DNA of 64,000 nt from Candidatus Freyarchaeota archaeon. Its GTDB lineage: Archaea > Asgardarchaeota > Jordiarchaeia > Jordiarchaeales > Jordiarchaeaceae. Within the stretch, counting starts at the first letter, position 1, and the number at the start of each line of letters is the position of its first letter. Below are positions 46,285 to 56,504 of this stretch, in pieces. A program made the position numbers and the translations under genes. The stretch covers positions 95,833 through 159,832 of the forward strand of contig JAUQZE010000006.1 in the NCBI GenBank assembly GCA_030587365.1, written 5' to 3'. The notes under the pieces were generated by a model, which searched no databases, had not been told where the DNA came from, and saw only the letters and a program-made list of their open reading frames with translations.

Positions 46285-47199
46285 TTAACTTGTATGAAGA
46301 AGTCCGAGTTTTTTCATGATGAACTTTAACTTTTCCAGCTGTTCTGCGTTCAGCTGAGGCAGTGGGCTTCTGACTGTTGTGTTAATTTTTCTTCCATTAA
46401 GTTTCATTGCGTTTTTTATTATTGAGGGCCCAAACTCTACGGAGGCTATGGTCATTACTTCGATGAGTTTTGTTGCTTCTTGCATCTTCGCTTTCGCTTT
46501 TTCTATATTTCCTGATTGATGCAGTTTGTAAACCTCACAGAGGGGTTTGGGATCTATGTTGGATGTTCCAAAGATTGCACCCTTTGCTCCCGCCTCCAAG
46601 GCCGCCTGTAAGGTTATTTCGGAGCCGGGCATTACCACGAAGTCTTTGGGAACTAGCTCTAAAACTCTTCTAGTATGGTTGCCGTCTAGAACGGTGTCTT
46701 TTAAGCCCACAATGTTATCGATTTCCGCTAATTTGGCAATTGTTTCTGGACTTATATCGAAGTGGGTTAATATTGGGAAATTATAAATGAAAATTGGTAG
46801 ATTTACCTCCTCTGACAGTTTCTTGTAATGATTGTAAATCATTTCTTCTGTTAGGGGAAAGTATGGGATAAGAAGGGACATTATAGCATCAGCACCTAGC
46901 TTTTCTGCCTCATTGGAAAGTTTTACGGAAACTCTGGTGCTGAAATGACTTGTTCCCACAACAACTGGAACTCTACCAGCGGCTTGATCCACTACGATTT
47001 TAACAGTTCGGTTCCGCTCTTCTTCCGACAGGTACGCAGCCTCACCCATGCTGCCAAGAATAAAAATGCCGTGCACACCGTTTTCCACCAAAAAATCTAC
47101 TTGGGCACGTATAGCGTCTTCGTCTAGTCTCTGCGCTTCATCAAAAAGAGTTACCATAGCGGGAATAATGCCTTGTATTTTAATTGGTCCAACCTCCAA
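46285..47199 (-). CDS. DapA/NAL family Schiff-base aldolase
   Basis: This is a 304-residue TIM-barrel lyase of the dihydrodipicolinate synthase/N-acetylneuraminate lyase family. The substrate-binding loop GSMGEAAYLSEEER, the catalytic Tyr of IYNFP and the Schiff-base Lys of VGLKDT are all present. The standard GTTGE is GSMGE here, so the substrate may not be aspartate semialdehyde; a keto-sugar-acid aldolase is as likely as DapA. It stands alone on the minus strand, 128 bp from the TIM-barrel-like protein. Confidence 0.85.
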   Translation of the reverse strand: MEVGPIKIQGIIPAMVTLFDEAQRLDEDAIRAQVDFLVENGVHGIFILGSMGEAAYLSEEERNRTVKIVVDQAAGRVPVVVGTSHFSTRVSVKLSNEAEKLGADAIMSLLIPYFPLTEEMIYNHYKKLSEEVNLPIFIYNFPILTHFDISPETIAKLAEIDNIVGLKDTVLDGNHTRRVLELVPKDFVVMPGSEITLQAALEAGAKGAIFGTSNIDPKPLCEVYKLHQSGNIEKAKAKMQEATKLIEVMTIASVEFGPSIIKNAMKLNGRKINTTVRSPLPQLNAEQLEKLKFIMKKLGLLHTS

Positions 47200-47327
47200 A
47201 ATTATTTTTAATCCGTCAAAATATTAAGATTGTTCTTTAATCTATTTAGTTCTAATTTTAATGGTAGTTAAAAAAACAGTGGGGTGAAAGTTAGCTTATG
47301 TTAATAAAAAGGGGGGAGTGTTTAGGT

Positions 47328-48332
47328 TTAGGTCATGCTTAAGTGTGCTTCTCGCCACGCTCTGAATTTTTCTGGAAAGTCCAAGTCTGCAACCATTTTT
47401 GTGGCTTTGAATCTTGAAGCTATACCCTTAACTGTTTCGTAGTCTTTTTCATCAGCTAGAGTCCAGTATTTAAAGGAAACTTTTCTTCTACGAGCGGTTA
47501 TGTTTTCAATGAATCTCATTTTTTCAACTACAGTGTTATATTCCTTCGAACCAACACTAGGCAGAATTGGAGACCACGGGTTAACACTAACTAATAAGTG
47601 TCCCGATACGCCGGATAGCTTCTCTACGTCCTGTCCGAACTGTCTGAAAGCACCCTTCTCATAGCCTACCTCAGGATCTATATCAACGCCCACCAAGAAA
47701 TCTAAGCCTTCTTTCTTCTTAACCACATTATAGATTCCAGAAATGGCGTTGTACATTTTCTCAGCCCTCCAATCCAACCACTTGGAGAAAAGTTGATCGT
47801 TGTCCCGCAGCCCATCCCAAGTGAACGAAACATCTATTTGCGCAGCTTCCGAGAATTCTTTTCTACATTCTTCACAGAAGCAAAATTCCTGCCTCACAAA
47901 AGTATTCCCTAACAGTATAACACCAGATATAGGATATTTGACCACTTCTTCGGCAACGCTTTGGAGATACTTCCAGAATGGTTCACGAGCAGGGCAAACA
48001 AAGTTCTCATTAGCAACACCGTTAGCATTATAGGTCTTATATGAAGGGTCAACACCATAGTAAGAATCTACAAACGTGTAAATGACCGCATAAAGCTTGA
48101 TCTCCGCGGCATCCGAGATATTCGCAATCGTGGAAAAAAAGTCGCCATACTTCTCATGAATAGGCGCCACACTACTCTCGTACAAAGCAACCCCAGAGTC
48201 ATGCTTAGCAACAGCGGCTATTTGCTTCATATAGCCGCCGAAGTCGGCTAAAAAGGAATCGGCGGTCTGTCCTATACTTACAGGGTCTAATATGGGTAGA
48301 ACATTTCGAACCAATAAGTTGCGAACTTCCAT
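47328..48332 (-). CDS. Putative TIM-barrel glycoside-hydrolase-like protein
   Basis: This is a 334-residue protein with alternating hydrophobic strands and helices suggestive of a TIM barrel. The motif FCFCEECRKEF (Cys at the CxCxxC positions) resembles that seen in predicted glycoside-hydrolase-like families. Acidic residues at strand ends (GVDIDPE, KYWTLADE, MVADLDF) could be catalytic. No signal peptide is present, so it acts inside the cell. The specific family is not recognised and its relation to the aldolase next to it is uncertain. Confidence 0.6.
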   Translation of the reverse strand: MEVRNLLVRNVLPILDPVSIGQTADSFLADFGGYMKQIAAVAKHDSGVALYESSVAPIHEKYGDFFSTIANISDAAEIKLYAVIYTFVDSYYGVDPSYKTYNANGVANENFVCPAREPFWKYLQSVAEEVVKYPISGVILLGNTFVRQEFCFCEECRKEFSEAAQIDVSFTWDGLRDNDQLFSKWLDWRAEKMYNAISGIYNVVKKKEGLDFLVGVDIDPEVGYEKGAFRQFGQDVEKLSGVSGHLLVSVNPWSPILPSVGSKEYNTVVEKMRFIENITARRRKVSFKYWTLADEKDYETVKGIASRFKATKMVADLDFPEKFRAWREAHLSMT

Positions 48333-48592
48333 TGTTAAGCCTCATAAAAATTTTTTTATTGTTACTATATTAAAGCACAAGTATTTGATAAATAGTTTGC
48401 GTTAAACAGAATGTTGTGGTGGAACAAGAATCCACAAGTATTTATGGCAGACAGCTAACGAAGCAGTTCTGGTAATAGGTTTGGTTTAAATAATACGTGG
48501 AAAATTAAGCATATTATAGGAGATTTAAAGTTTCATCTATGAGGAGAAGCAGAGAAAAAGGTTTCACGAAGGAAACCGCCACACCCCTCCAC

Positions 48593-50749
48593 TTACATGG
48601 ATCCATTTTTTTGAATATTCAGTGTTTTATGTGTGAATCTCTTGGCGTTTGGTCCGATATATTCAGCTACTATGTTACCTTTACCAATAAGTAGATATTT
48701 GTAGATAACTAAACCTTCTAATCCGACTGGGCCGCGTGCATGTATTTTGTTTGTGCTGATGCCAACCTCTGCCCCCTTACCGTATCTGAAACCATCGCTG
48801 AAACGGGTTGACGCATTATGCATTACACTGGACGAATCAACGAAGTTCAAGAATCTACGGGCTGCTTCACTATTCTCTGTGACTATGGCATCTGTATGTT
48901 TAGAACCATAATTGTTGATGTGATCGATTGCTTCGTTCACACCGTCAACTATTCTCATTGATACTATCAGGTCGCTGTACTCTACATGCCAATCTTCCAC
49001 TGAGTCGATTTTGAAGTTTTTCAACAGTTTTATCGTCTCTCTGCATCCTTTGATTTTGACTCCTGCCTTAGTGAGTCTATCAGCAATCTTGGGCAGGAAT
49101 ACTCCCGCAATCGGTTTATCAACAAGTATAGTTTCTACAGCATTGCATGCCGCAGGATACTGAACTTTAGCATCATAGCATATGTTTTCAGCCATGTCTA
49201 GGTCGGCATCTCTGTCAACGTACACATGGCATATCCCTTCTGAATGGCCCAAGACTGGGATGCTGGTATTCTCTTGGATGTACTTCACGAATTTGTTACT
49301 TCCCCTGGGAACCAGTAAGTCTATATGTTTGTCCAATTCCAGCATCTGCTTAACATCTTCCCTTGTCTCAGCCAATTGCATCCAGCCTTCCGGAATGCCC
49401 TGACTTGATGATTGGAGGATGTCAAAAAGAACTGTGTTGGAGTTCCTTGCTTCGGAGCCTCCTTTCAAGATTACTGCGTTGCCCGATTTCAGGCAAAGGG
49501 AGGCTATCTGAACTAAGGCATCTGGTCTTGATTCGAATATCGCGCCAATCACACCGATGGGACAAGAAACTTTGAAAAGTTCTAATCCTTTGTCTAGTTC
49601 AATGGCAGACAGCGTTTTTCCAACAGGGTCTTCTAACCCTGCAACACTTTCCAGGCTTCGTGCGATATCATCGATTTTTGAGTCATCCAACTTTAGCCTG
49701 TCGACCAACGCTTTCGGCAGATTCTCCCTATTTGCGTTCTCCACATCCTTTCTGTTGGCTTCAAGTATCCTGTCCTTGTTATGTTTAATCGATTCAGCCA
49801 TTCTAAGTAAAGCCTCATCCTTGTCCTCAGTGGGAGTGTTGGCTAGCTTAATTGCAGCGTTTCTTGCTGCTTGAGCTTTTTCAATTATTTTATTCAGTCC
49901 CATTTCTGTAATCACCAAATCATTTCTGGGTCTGATTCTGGCTTCATTTTTCTTTGGCAGAAATATCGTCCCAATCGGTTCGCCGCTCATAACTCTCCTA
50001 ATGACAGCCTTTTCCTCGCCATTCGCAATAATCATTGGAATGCCAGACTTCATAGTTATCTTGGCTGCCTCAATCTTAGTCATCATCCCACCCGTTCCTC
50101 TCGACGATTCATTTCCACAGATTCGCTCAAGTTCCGGTGTTATCTCCTCAACTGCTGAGATCAGCTTGGCTTCCCTACTTGTCTTAGGATCACACGTAAA
50201 CAAACCATCTATGTCAGATAGGATAATCAACAAATCTGCGCCAAGATTGCTTGCTACCAGAGCGGACAGCTTGTCGTTGTCACCTACCTTAATCTCATCC
50301 ACTGCTGTCGTGTCATTCTCATTGATAATTGGTATCACTCCTGAGTTAAGCAAAGTAATCAAAGTATTTCTAAGATTTAGATATCTTTGCCCATTTGAGA
50401 AGTCTTCGTATGTTAAAAGTAACTGAGCAATTGTCTGATTGTATTTGCTGAAATACCTATCATACGTATTCATCAAAATGTTCTGCCCAACTGCCGCAGC
50501 AGCCTGCAACGACTGCATATCCTTGGGCCTCGACTTTAAATTGAGCCTACCGATACCAGCACCAATAGCACCAGACGTTACCAGAATTACTTCCTTGTTT
50601 TGCCTTCTTAACTCCATTATTTCTTTGGTAAACTTTCTGACCTTACGTGGGTCAAGCCTAAACGTTTCATCTGTAAGGCTACTCGTCCCAATCTTAATCA
50701 CAATTTTATTTGCACCAGACAGGTTCCTATTGCCACTAATTTTAATCAC
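48593..50749 (-). CDS. proBA: Bifunctional glutamate 5-kinase/glutamyl-phosphate reductase (P5CS)
   Basis: This 718-residue protein fuses both first steps of proline synthesis, as in plant and animal P5CS, and its length matches plant P5CS. Residues 10-270 are the amino-acid kinase (VIKIGTSSL, VTSGAIGAG, NENDTTAVDEI, SDIDGLFT); the PUA domain of bacterial ProB is absent. Residues about 285-700 are the reductase with AAFE-like IGAIFESRPD, catalytic Cys in YPAACNAVETIL, and AEVGISTNKIHARGP. The start is GTG 50749. Most archaea lack ProB/ProA, so this gene may have come from bacteria by transfer. Confidence 0.93.
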   Translation of the reverse strand: MIKISGNRNLSGANKIVIKIGTSSLTDETFRLDPRKVRKFTKEIMELRRQNKEVILVTSGAIGAGIGRLNLKSRPKDMQSLQAAAAVGQNILMNTYDRYFSKYNQTIAQLLLTYEDFSNGQRYLNLRNTLITLLNSGVIPIINENDTTAVDEIKVGDNDKLSALVASNLGADLLIILSDIDGLFTCDPKTSREAKLISAVEEITPELERICGNESSRGTGGMMTKIEAAKITMKSGIPMIIANGEEKAVIRRVMSGEPIGTIFLPKKNEARIRPRNDLVITEMGLNKIIEKAQAARNAAIKLANTPTEDKDEALLRMAESIKHNKDRILEANRKDVENANRENLPKALVDRLKLDDSKIDDIARSLESVAGLEDPVGKTLSAIELDKGLELFKVSCPIGVIGAIFESRPDALVQIASLCLKSGNAVILKGGSEARNSNTVLFDILQSSSQGIPEGWMQLAETREDVKQMLELDKHIDLLVPRGSNKFVKYIQENTSIPVLGHSEGICHVYVDRDADLDMAENICYDAKVQYPAACNAVETILVDKPIAGVFLPKIADRLTKAGVKIKGCRETIKLLKNFKIDSVEDWHVEYSDLIVSMRIVDGVNEAIDHINNYGSKHTDAIVTENSEAARRFLNFVDSSSVMHNASTRFSDGFRYGKGAEVGISTNKIHARGPVGLEGLVIYKYLLIGKGNIVAEYIGPNAKRFTHKTLNIQKNGSM

Positions 50750-51008
50750 CGTGCCATCTCAGGCGCCAAGCCAGTAATTAATCTTCCTCAGTTAATCATA
50801 AGGTCTGTGATGGAAACAAGTTGATAAAGCTAATCCATCAACAAACATCCGTCAAAAACAGGGAGGACGTGATAAAAAAATTTGCGTAAAAACAGAACAT
50901 TTAACAAGAATAATAGTATAACTCCTTCAATTTAATTTTAACTAGATAATCAACAAAATGCCTAAATTGAATTCAAAAAATATCCTTAACATAAAATAAA
51001 ACCCATTT

Positions 51009-53687
51009 TTAACCCGACATCCAGCTTTCGAGTTTTGTTATCCCCACAATTCTATCAAAACTGATACCTAGACTATCTAATATTTGATCGAATGTAGATT
51101 TCAAATATTCCTTATATTTATCAGTATCAATCTCCTCTTTAGAAGCAAGCTCAACCGGTCGCACCCCATCCTTACCCCTAACCTTTACGAAAGAGATTAT
51201 ATCACCGGGTTTAAGCTCTTTCCCATTTTTACTCAATTGCCTAGCAGCCTTCACATGCTGCGGAGTGGTCTTGTAATACGAAGAAAGGCTCTTGCTCAGC
51301 ATTACGCGGAATGCGAATTCTTCCAAGCTAAATTCCTTGTTCTTTATTTTGTTGTAGCAGGTCTTAGCTATTTCTTGGATTTCGTTCTTTGCCCTCTCAA
51401 AGTCTTCCACCGACTGAACTCGGCTTATGGTTTCTACCATTTTGCGGAACGCCTGCTGAGCGAATTGTGGCGTATTCCGCTTCTTCCCAGTAAGACCCTT
51501 TATATCCACAGTTCCATCCTTGAAGACACCTAAATAGTTCTTTTTGCGAGTTGAAAAAACAACGAAACGAAAATATTTATCGGTTTCAAGGTCTACTCTG
51601 AGTTCTTGTTTGGTCCAGTTTCTTAGTTCTGTTATGGCTTTTTCTGGAGGGTTCTTTATGAAGACGCTGTCTGTGTCGCCGTAGAGTATGTTCATTCTTA
51701 GTGATTTTGCTTTGGTTATTGCTTGCTGGATGGCGTATCTTCCTATGGCTGCGGTGCTTTCGGCTACTGGTAGGCAGTAGAAGGGGAATGGCTCGTTGCC
51801 GAAGACGCCGTAGCTGGCGTTTAGGTAGACTTTTAGGGCTCTTTCGATTATGGAGTTCCATTTTCTTTCTTCTTCTTTGAGTGTGCTGGATTTGGATTTG
51901 GGTTTGAACCATTTTATGCGTATGTCTCTTAGGAAGCCGATTATTATGGAGGTTATTCCTTTTCGTTTTTTGCATACCCAGTGGTTTGTTTCTGGTACTA
52001 TGTTTGTTCTGCATTCGTTGTGGGGGCATCTTACGGTTTCGTAGCTTAGGTTGTATTCTTTTATGATGCTGGGGTATAGGGAGGCGAAGTCGAGTACTGC
52101 TACGTCGAAGTGGACTCCGGCTTCTGGTTCGACGACTATTGCTCCTCTGAATTTTTTGTCTTTGATGATTGCTTTTGTTTCGCCGATTCCTTTTATGCGG
52201 TTTATGTCTTCTGGGAGGGGTATGAGGTAGTTTCTTAGACGGTGTTCGTAGTAGAAGAGGTTTTTTATCCATGAGGAGACTCCCTGTCTTGTCAGGTCCT
52301 CCATTGAGAGGCGGGAGATGCGCATAAGCAGAATTATTAGTTTCATGACTAGGTTATCGTCGAACTGAGTTAATCTCAGGGTAACGTAAGAGTCCCACCA
52401 ACAATAATAAGCTAGATCAAATAGTGGCAACTCGTGAATTGATTTATCAAGACTAATTTTTCCGACGTTTAAAAGAGCTTTGGCGACGGCGTCTAGTGTT
52501 TCTTCTTTGTAACGGTCTGAAAAGGCGTAAACCTGAATAGATCGGTTATGGAAGAACCGGTACAAATCAATGTGGATGGAGGTGGACACATAGGCGAATT
52601 CTCTGGTTAAAACTATGGGTATCTCTTCGTGTTTAATGCTGAGTTTAATAGCCCTATTGTAAAGGTATCTCAGGTCGAAGTTGTCTCCGTTAAAGGTTAC
52701 GATGATGGGGTAATCGCTCATTGCCTTGAAAACTCTTGTTAACATTTGAGCCTCGTTTTCGAAGTACTCTATCTTGGCATCTTTGGGGAAGTTTTTTGGC
52801 TTGTCTCCAGTTTCAACGTCTTTCCTTTTTAGGAGAAAAATTGTGTTCTCATTTTCATTGGAGACTAGAGATACGCATATTACTTGGTTCTCCGCTGTTG
52901 ATGAGTCAGGTATCCGGTCTCTGATGGGGGAGTGAACTTCAATGTCAAGGGCGGCTCTTTTAATGTCAGGCACCGGTGTTAGAAACAGGGGTAGGAATTC
53001 GTTAAGCACATCTTCAAATTCGGGTGCTTTTCCGAGGGATAGTTCCAATTCTTTTTTTAATGAGCTAGGGATTTCAAAGGGCGTCGAAACGATGTTCCCT
53101 TTTTCTATTCGGTAGGAGAGTCCGGGAATAAGGTCTTTGTCGAAGATGAAGTTGTCATGGTATCTGATTCTTGCTTCCCATGCTTTGGGCAGGATTTCTC
53201 TTATGGAATTACTGGTGCCACCTATCGCGAGGGGGTCTGTTGCCAGAATTTTTGTCATTTTTTTAGGCTTATCGGATAAGAGGTCGTATTTCTCAACTTC
53301 TTCTAAGCCTAGAAAACCTTTATGGGTTACTAGTTTTTTTATGGATCTTAATTTTTCTTCGTCAAGATCGGAATAGCAGTAAGGATGGTGGTTTGTGTTA
53401 TCGTACCAGCAGAAGAGTCTCTTGTTTTTAGGATCATATAAACGTGCGAAGGCGAGATTATTTTTACCATCATACTCTACTGATAGCAGTGATCCGGGTT
53501 CATAATTTTCAGGGCAAAAGTAGGGTAATCCCTTAAACTCTACTTCTACTTCTTCTTCACCGCCCTCCTCTTCCTCGTCGCCCTCTTCAAGACCCGCCTC
53601 TGCTTCTTCTGCTTTTTTTAAAGGCTCTTCTTTTTTCTGGGCAGAGTCGTATTGCATATATTTTAGCAGACCTACCCTTTCCGGCAT
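51009..53687 (-). CDS. polB: DNA polymerase, family B (PolB1-like)
   Basis: This is an 892-residue replicative-type polymerase. The exonuclease motifs are ALDIEVHSP (I), FNGDNFDLRYL (II) and YCWWDSYVT (III). The polymerase motifs are DFASLYPSII (A), KVYLNASYGVFG (B) and YGDTDS (C). All carboxylates are present. An insert after motif A with CPHNEC and NHWVCKKRKG matches crenarchaeal PolB1 rather than euryarchaeal enzymes. The first 50 residues are acidic and probably disordered. GGGAGA precedes the ATG. Confidence 0.95.
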   Translation of the reverse strand: MPERVGLLKYMQYDSAQKKEEPLKKAEEAEAGLEEGDEEEEGGEEEVEVEFKGLPYFCPENYEPGSLLSVEYDGKNNLAFARLYDPKNKRLFCWYDNTNHHPYCYSDLDEEKLRSIKKLVTHKGFLGLEEVEKYDLLSDKPKKMTKILATDPLAIGGTSNSIREILPKAWEARIRYHDNFIFDKDLIPGLSYRIEKGNIVSTPFEIPSSLKKELELSLGKAPEFEDVLNEFLPLFLTPVPDIKRAALDIEVHSPIRDRIPDSSTAENQVICVSLVSNENENTIFLLKRKDVETGDKPKNFPKDAKIEYFENEAQMLTRVFKAMSDYPIIVTFNGDNFDLRYLYNRAIKLSIKHEEIPIVLTREFAYVSTSIHIDLYRFFHNRSIQVYAFSDRYKEETLDAVAKALLNVGKISLDKSIHELPLFDLAYYCWWDSYVTLRLTQFDDNLVMKLIILLMRISRLSMEDLTRQGVSSWIKNLFYYEHRLRNYLIPLPEDINRIKGIGETKAIIKDKKFRGAIVVEPEAGVHFDVAVLDFASLYPSIIKEYNLSYETVRCPHNECRTNIVPETNHWVCKKRKGITSIIIGFLRDIRIKWFKPKSKSSTLKEEERKWNSIIERALKVYLNASYGVFGNEPFPFYCLPVAESTAAIGRYAIQQAITKAKSLRMNILYGDTDSVFIKNPPEKAITELRNWTKQELRVDLETDKYFRFVVFSTRKKNYLGVFKDGTVDIKGLTGKKRNTPQFAQQAFRKMVETISRVQSVEDFERAKNEIQEIAKTCYNKIKNKEFSLEEFAFRVMLSKSLSSYYKTTPQHVKAARQLSKNGKELKPGDIISFVKVRGKDGVRPVELASKEEIDTDKYKEYLKSTFDQILDSLGISFDRIVGITKLESWMSG

Positions 53688-53904
53688 TTCTTTTCTCCCA
53701 GCTTCTACCTCTTGAACGGATACTATTTATAAAGGATTTGTTTGAATTTAAAAGACTCAGTGAAAATAGAACTCTAAAACTAAATTATTCAAGGCTAAAA
53801 ACATAAATAAGCCTAACCGAATGGTAAAGAAATTGTTCAATTAAAAAAGTAGAAAGTACCTAAAAAAGATTGATTTGTATCCTGAATTGCGAAAGGTGAA
53901 ACAG

Positions 53905-54327
53905 ATGAAATCGATGGAATCATTCGGTAAAAGAATCATTGTTGCCAAATTGGAAAAGGGAGAGGATTTACTAGATTCTCTTGTGGCGTTAGCCAAAAAG
54001 TATGAATTGATTTCTGGTTTTTTTAGCGCTATTGGAGCCTTATCCGAGGCAAATATTGGCTTCTTCGAGAAAGGCAAGTATAAATCCGTAAAATTGGAGT
54101 CTGATTTGGAATTGGTTTCCTGTATTGGTAACATCTCTTATCGAGAAGGGGAGGCAACAGTCCATACCCACATGGTGGTGGGTGATAGGGAAGGGAGGGC
54201 ATTTGGCGGGCATGTTTTAAAGGGGTGTATTGTGTCGGTTACTTGCGAAATATTTTTGATGGAAATCGATCGAATAATTAAGCGTACCGAGGATGAAGCC
54301 ACGGGGCTTTTTCTTCTAGACCTTTGA
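53905..54327 (+). CDS. PPC/DUF296 domain protein
   Basis: This is a 140-residue stand-alone PPC (DUF296) protein, the fold linked to AT-hook DNA-binding proteins in plants but usually alone in prokaryotes. The His cluster VHTHMVVG and the motif GGHVLKGC are typical and may bind metal. ATG 53905 is chosen because AGGTGA lies five bases upstream; a TTG at 53875 would add ten residues. The function is unknown. Confidence 0.82.
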   Translation: MKSMESFGKRIIVAKLEKGEDLLDSLVALAKKYELISGFFSAIGALSEANIGFFEKGKYKSVKLESDLELVSCIGNISYREGEATVHTHMVVGDREGRAFGGHVLKGCIVSVTCEIFLMEIDRIIKRTEDEATGLFLLDL

Positions 54328-54521
54328 TTGAGATTCATCATGAAAATATATAGATGTTAAAATAGTAAAATTTTATTAATTATAAGCTTTAAAATAGTCT
54401 ACATGATTCTTAAAGCCCAAAAAGAAAAAAAGGTTAAAAGGTTGTTTTCTAAAATATTTTTAGAGCTTTTTGAAAAATGTGTTGAAAATGTTTTACTCAT
54501 TCGATAATAGGAGGTTTACCG

Positions 54522-55781
54522 TTGGCTGAAATTAAGTGGCGTGTCCTTTTTGATGAAACGCAAAAGGAACGTGGACGTATCACAACGAGTTATTCGGCTG
54601 TAAAAGGAGTATTGGAAACCGAGGGTATTCAATGCATAAGATTTGTTGATTTTCCAATCACCTTGGATAAATTGAAGGATTTCAATGTGGTAGTTTTTCC
54701 TTGCCCAGACCAGTCTAAGATACAACCCTCAGAAATTCGAGCCGTTTTAGATTACGTTTCTAGGGGTGGTGGAGCCGTTTTATTAAGCCATGCGGGTGGT
54801 GATCCTGGACTGAGAACCAATCTTAACGAGTTAGCCGAGAGTTTTGGAGTATCTTTTCAGAATAATCAGATATTTGATGAGAGACAAAATCTAGGTATGG
54901 AAAACCTTCCCAAAATTACGAAATTTAAGGATCATCCTGTAACCGAGGGAATAACAGAATTAGCCTATTCCGCGGGCTGCAGCATAAAAATCGTGGGAGA
55001 AGCGGAAGCATTAGCGATCACAAGCAGAAGCGCACAACCGCCTGATTCTGCTATTTTAGCCGTTTCTAATTATGGGAATGGAAAAGTTGTTGCCCTGGGA
55101 TCGTATGAAATTTTCAGAGATCGAATAATGGGTGGACTTAACACTTCCCAGAATATGGTTTTATTAAAAAATATATTTAAATGGGTTGTTATACCCTCGA
55201 AGCCTAAAGCCGCTCCCACCGTAAAAACCGCTAAAAAGCAAGTTGAAGAGGAGGTAACAGAACCAAGCGTTTCCCAGGAGGCTGCCTTGGTTGAGGAAAG
55301 AGTAAAACCGGTTCTGGCTACAAGACCTTTGGAAGGCAAGTCAAAAGCGACGCAGCCTATAGCTGCTGCTTATGAGCCTCAAATTGACAAGTTAATGAGT
55401 GAGGTTGTTACCCTGAGAAAGAGATTCGATGTCTTTATCGATGAATTTAGAGACTTTGCAGCGAGGATGCTTAGTCAGGGAGGGAGGCCTTCTGAAACAG
55501 TTCGTACAGTCACACGTTCGATACCAGGAACCTCACCTCTACTAACTGATGCTGCTAAACTCGAAGAGTTGCAAAGCTTGGAGTCGAGGACGCGGTCACT
55601 TCAGAGCCAGTTAGACTACATTACTAAGAGGTATCAGGCTGGAGCTTTACAGAAAGCCGAGTACGCTGCACAGAGAGCAAAACTTCGTGGAGAAATGAGA
55701 ACCATTCAACAACAGATAACCGCACTAACTGGAAAAACAGAGGAAACCTCGTCTCCGGAGGATAAACTAGCAGAGGAGTAA
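54522..55781 (+). CDS. Protein with GIFT (IFT52/DUF4350)-like domain and coiled coil
   Basis: This is a 419-residue protein. Residues 1-220 look like an amidotransferase-like GIFT/DUF4350 domain as in eukaryotic IFT52 (start VLFDETQKERGRI, then FVDFPI, VVVFPCPD, YVSRGGGAVLLSHAGGD and VALGSYEIF). A Pro/Lys/Val-rich linker (about 225-290) leads to a helical coiled-coil region. A SHOCT-like stretch (LDYITKRYQAGALQKAEY) closes the protein. The start TTG 54522 follows AGGAGGT. No signal peptide is present. The match to IFT52 is by pattern only, and the function is unknown. Confidence 0.65.
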   Translation: MAEIKWRVLFDETQKERGRITTSYSAVKGVLETEGIQCIRFVDFPITLDKLKDFNVVVFPCPDQSKIQPSEIRAVLDYVSRGGGAVLLSHAGGDPGLRTNLNELAESFGVSFQNNQIFDERQNLGMENLPKITKFKDHPVTEGITELAYSAGCSIKIVGEAEALAITSRSAQPPDSAILAVSNYGNGKVVALGSYEIFRDRIMGGLNTSQNMVLLKNIFKWVVIPSKPKAAPTVKTAKKQVEEEVTEPSVSQEAALVEERVKPVLATRPLEGKSKATQPIAAAYEPQIDKLMSEVVTLRKRFDVFIDEFRDFAARMLSQGGRPSETVRTVTRSIPGTSPLLTDAAKLEELQSLESRTRSLQSQLDYITKRYQAGALQKAEYAAQRAKLRGEMRTIQQQITALTGKTEETSSPEDKLAEE

Positions 55782-55928
55782 AGACCAAGTCCTCTTTACT
55801 CTCATTTTTGATATTAAAGGAAGTTTCAGGTGAACTACTACCAGCTTTCACATATGGTCTCTTCTTGCGGAGAGAAGATAAGTTTAGTGGTTGGATTCGT
55901 TTTTCATTAAATAATGTTTTGTGTTTGG

Positions 55929-56504
55929 TTACTCTTTCATTTTTTTAAGGGTCTCTTCCCTTTCGAAAGCCTTTACTTTATTCCTTATCCAAGTATTTAC
56001 TACTGCCTTAGCTTCCGGCATAAGTGTTTTCACTTTATCAAATAGTCCGAGTATAAAGACTATAATTTCATCTTTCTTCCATCGGTCTTCTTGCTTGAAA
56101 AAGAATGTTATGTCGTAACCCTCTTCTGGTTCAATAAGGTTAAGCTTCTGCCGAGTTAGCTCGCGAACCAATTTGCTAACCACATATTCCTCGAATGTGT
56201 CCCTTTTTTCGAAATTTAGGGAGAGCATAGAACTATTAATTGTTTTTAATCCTTTTCCCCGCATAATCTTTATTTCTTGACATTTCCCCACACTACATTT
56301 ATTTTCGCAGAGTATACAGGGATAGTCGCTACCCCGGATTTCACAAATATGTGGCTGCAAATCCAAGATGAATTCTAATGCATCAGCTAATTCTTCTAGT
56401 TCAATTATTGTTACTTCTTCAACCCTATCGAACTGCTTATCCAGAGACAAGCTATCAACAGGCTCTCGCGTTGAAGGACTGTCTTTATTTGATTTTTCAG
56501 GCAA
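55929..56504 (-). CDS. Cys-cluster hypothetical protein
   Basis: This is a 191-residue hypothetical protein. A Cys-rich segment near residues 54-77 (CEIRGSD..CILCENKCSVGKC) has six Cys in about 25 residues and could hold zinc or an Fe-S cluster. The C-terminal half is alpha/beta with a long final helix rich in Lys and Glu. No family is recognised. It is divergent from the MBL hydrolase. Confidence 0.6.
   Translation of the reverse strand: MPEKSNKDSPSTREPVDSLSLDKQFDRVEEVTIIELEELADALEFILDLQPHICEIRGSDYPCILCENKCSVGKCQEIKIMRGKGLKTINSSMLSLNFEKRDTFEEYVVSKLVRELTRQKLNLIEPEEGYDITFFFKQEDRWKKDEIIVFILGLFDKVKTLMPEAKAVVNTWIRNKVKAFEREETLKKMKE

Noticed and set aside
51586..52272. 228-residue open frame inside polB
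   Set aside because: It is an Arg/Pro/His-rich shadow of the true polymerase frame.
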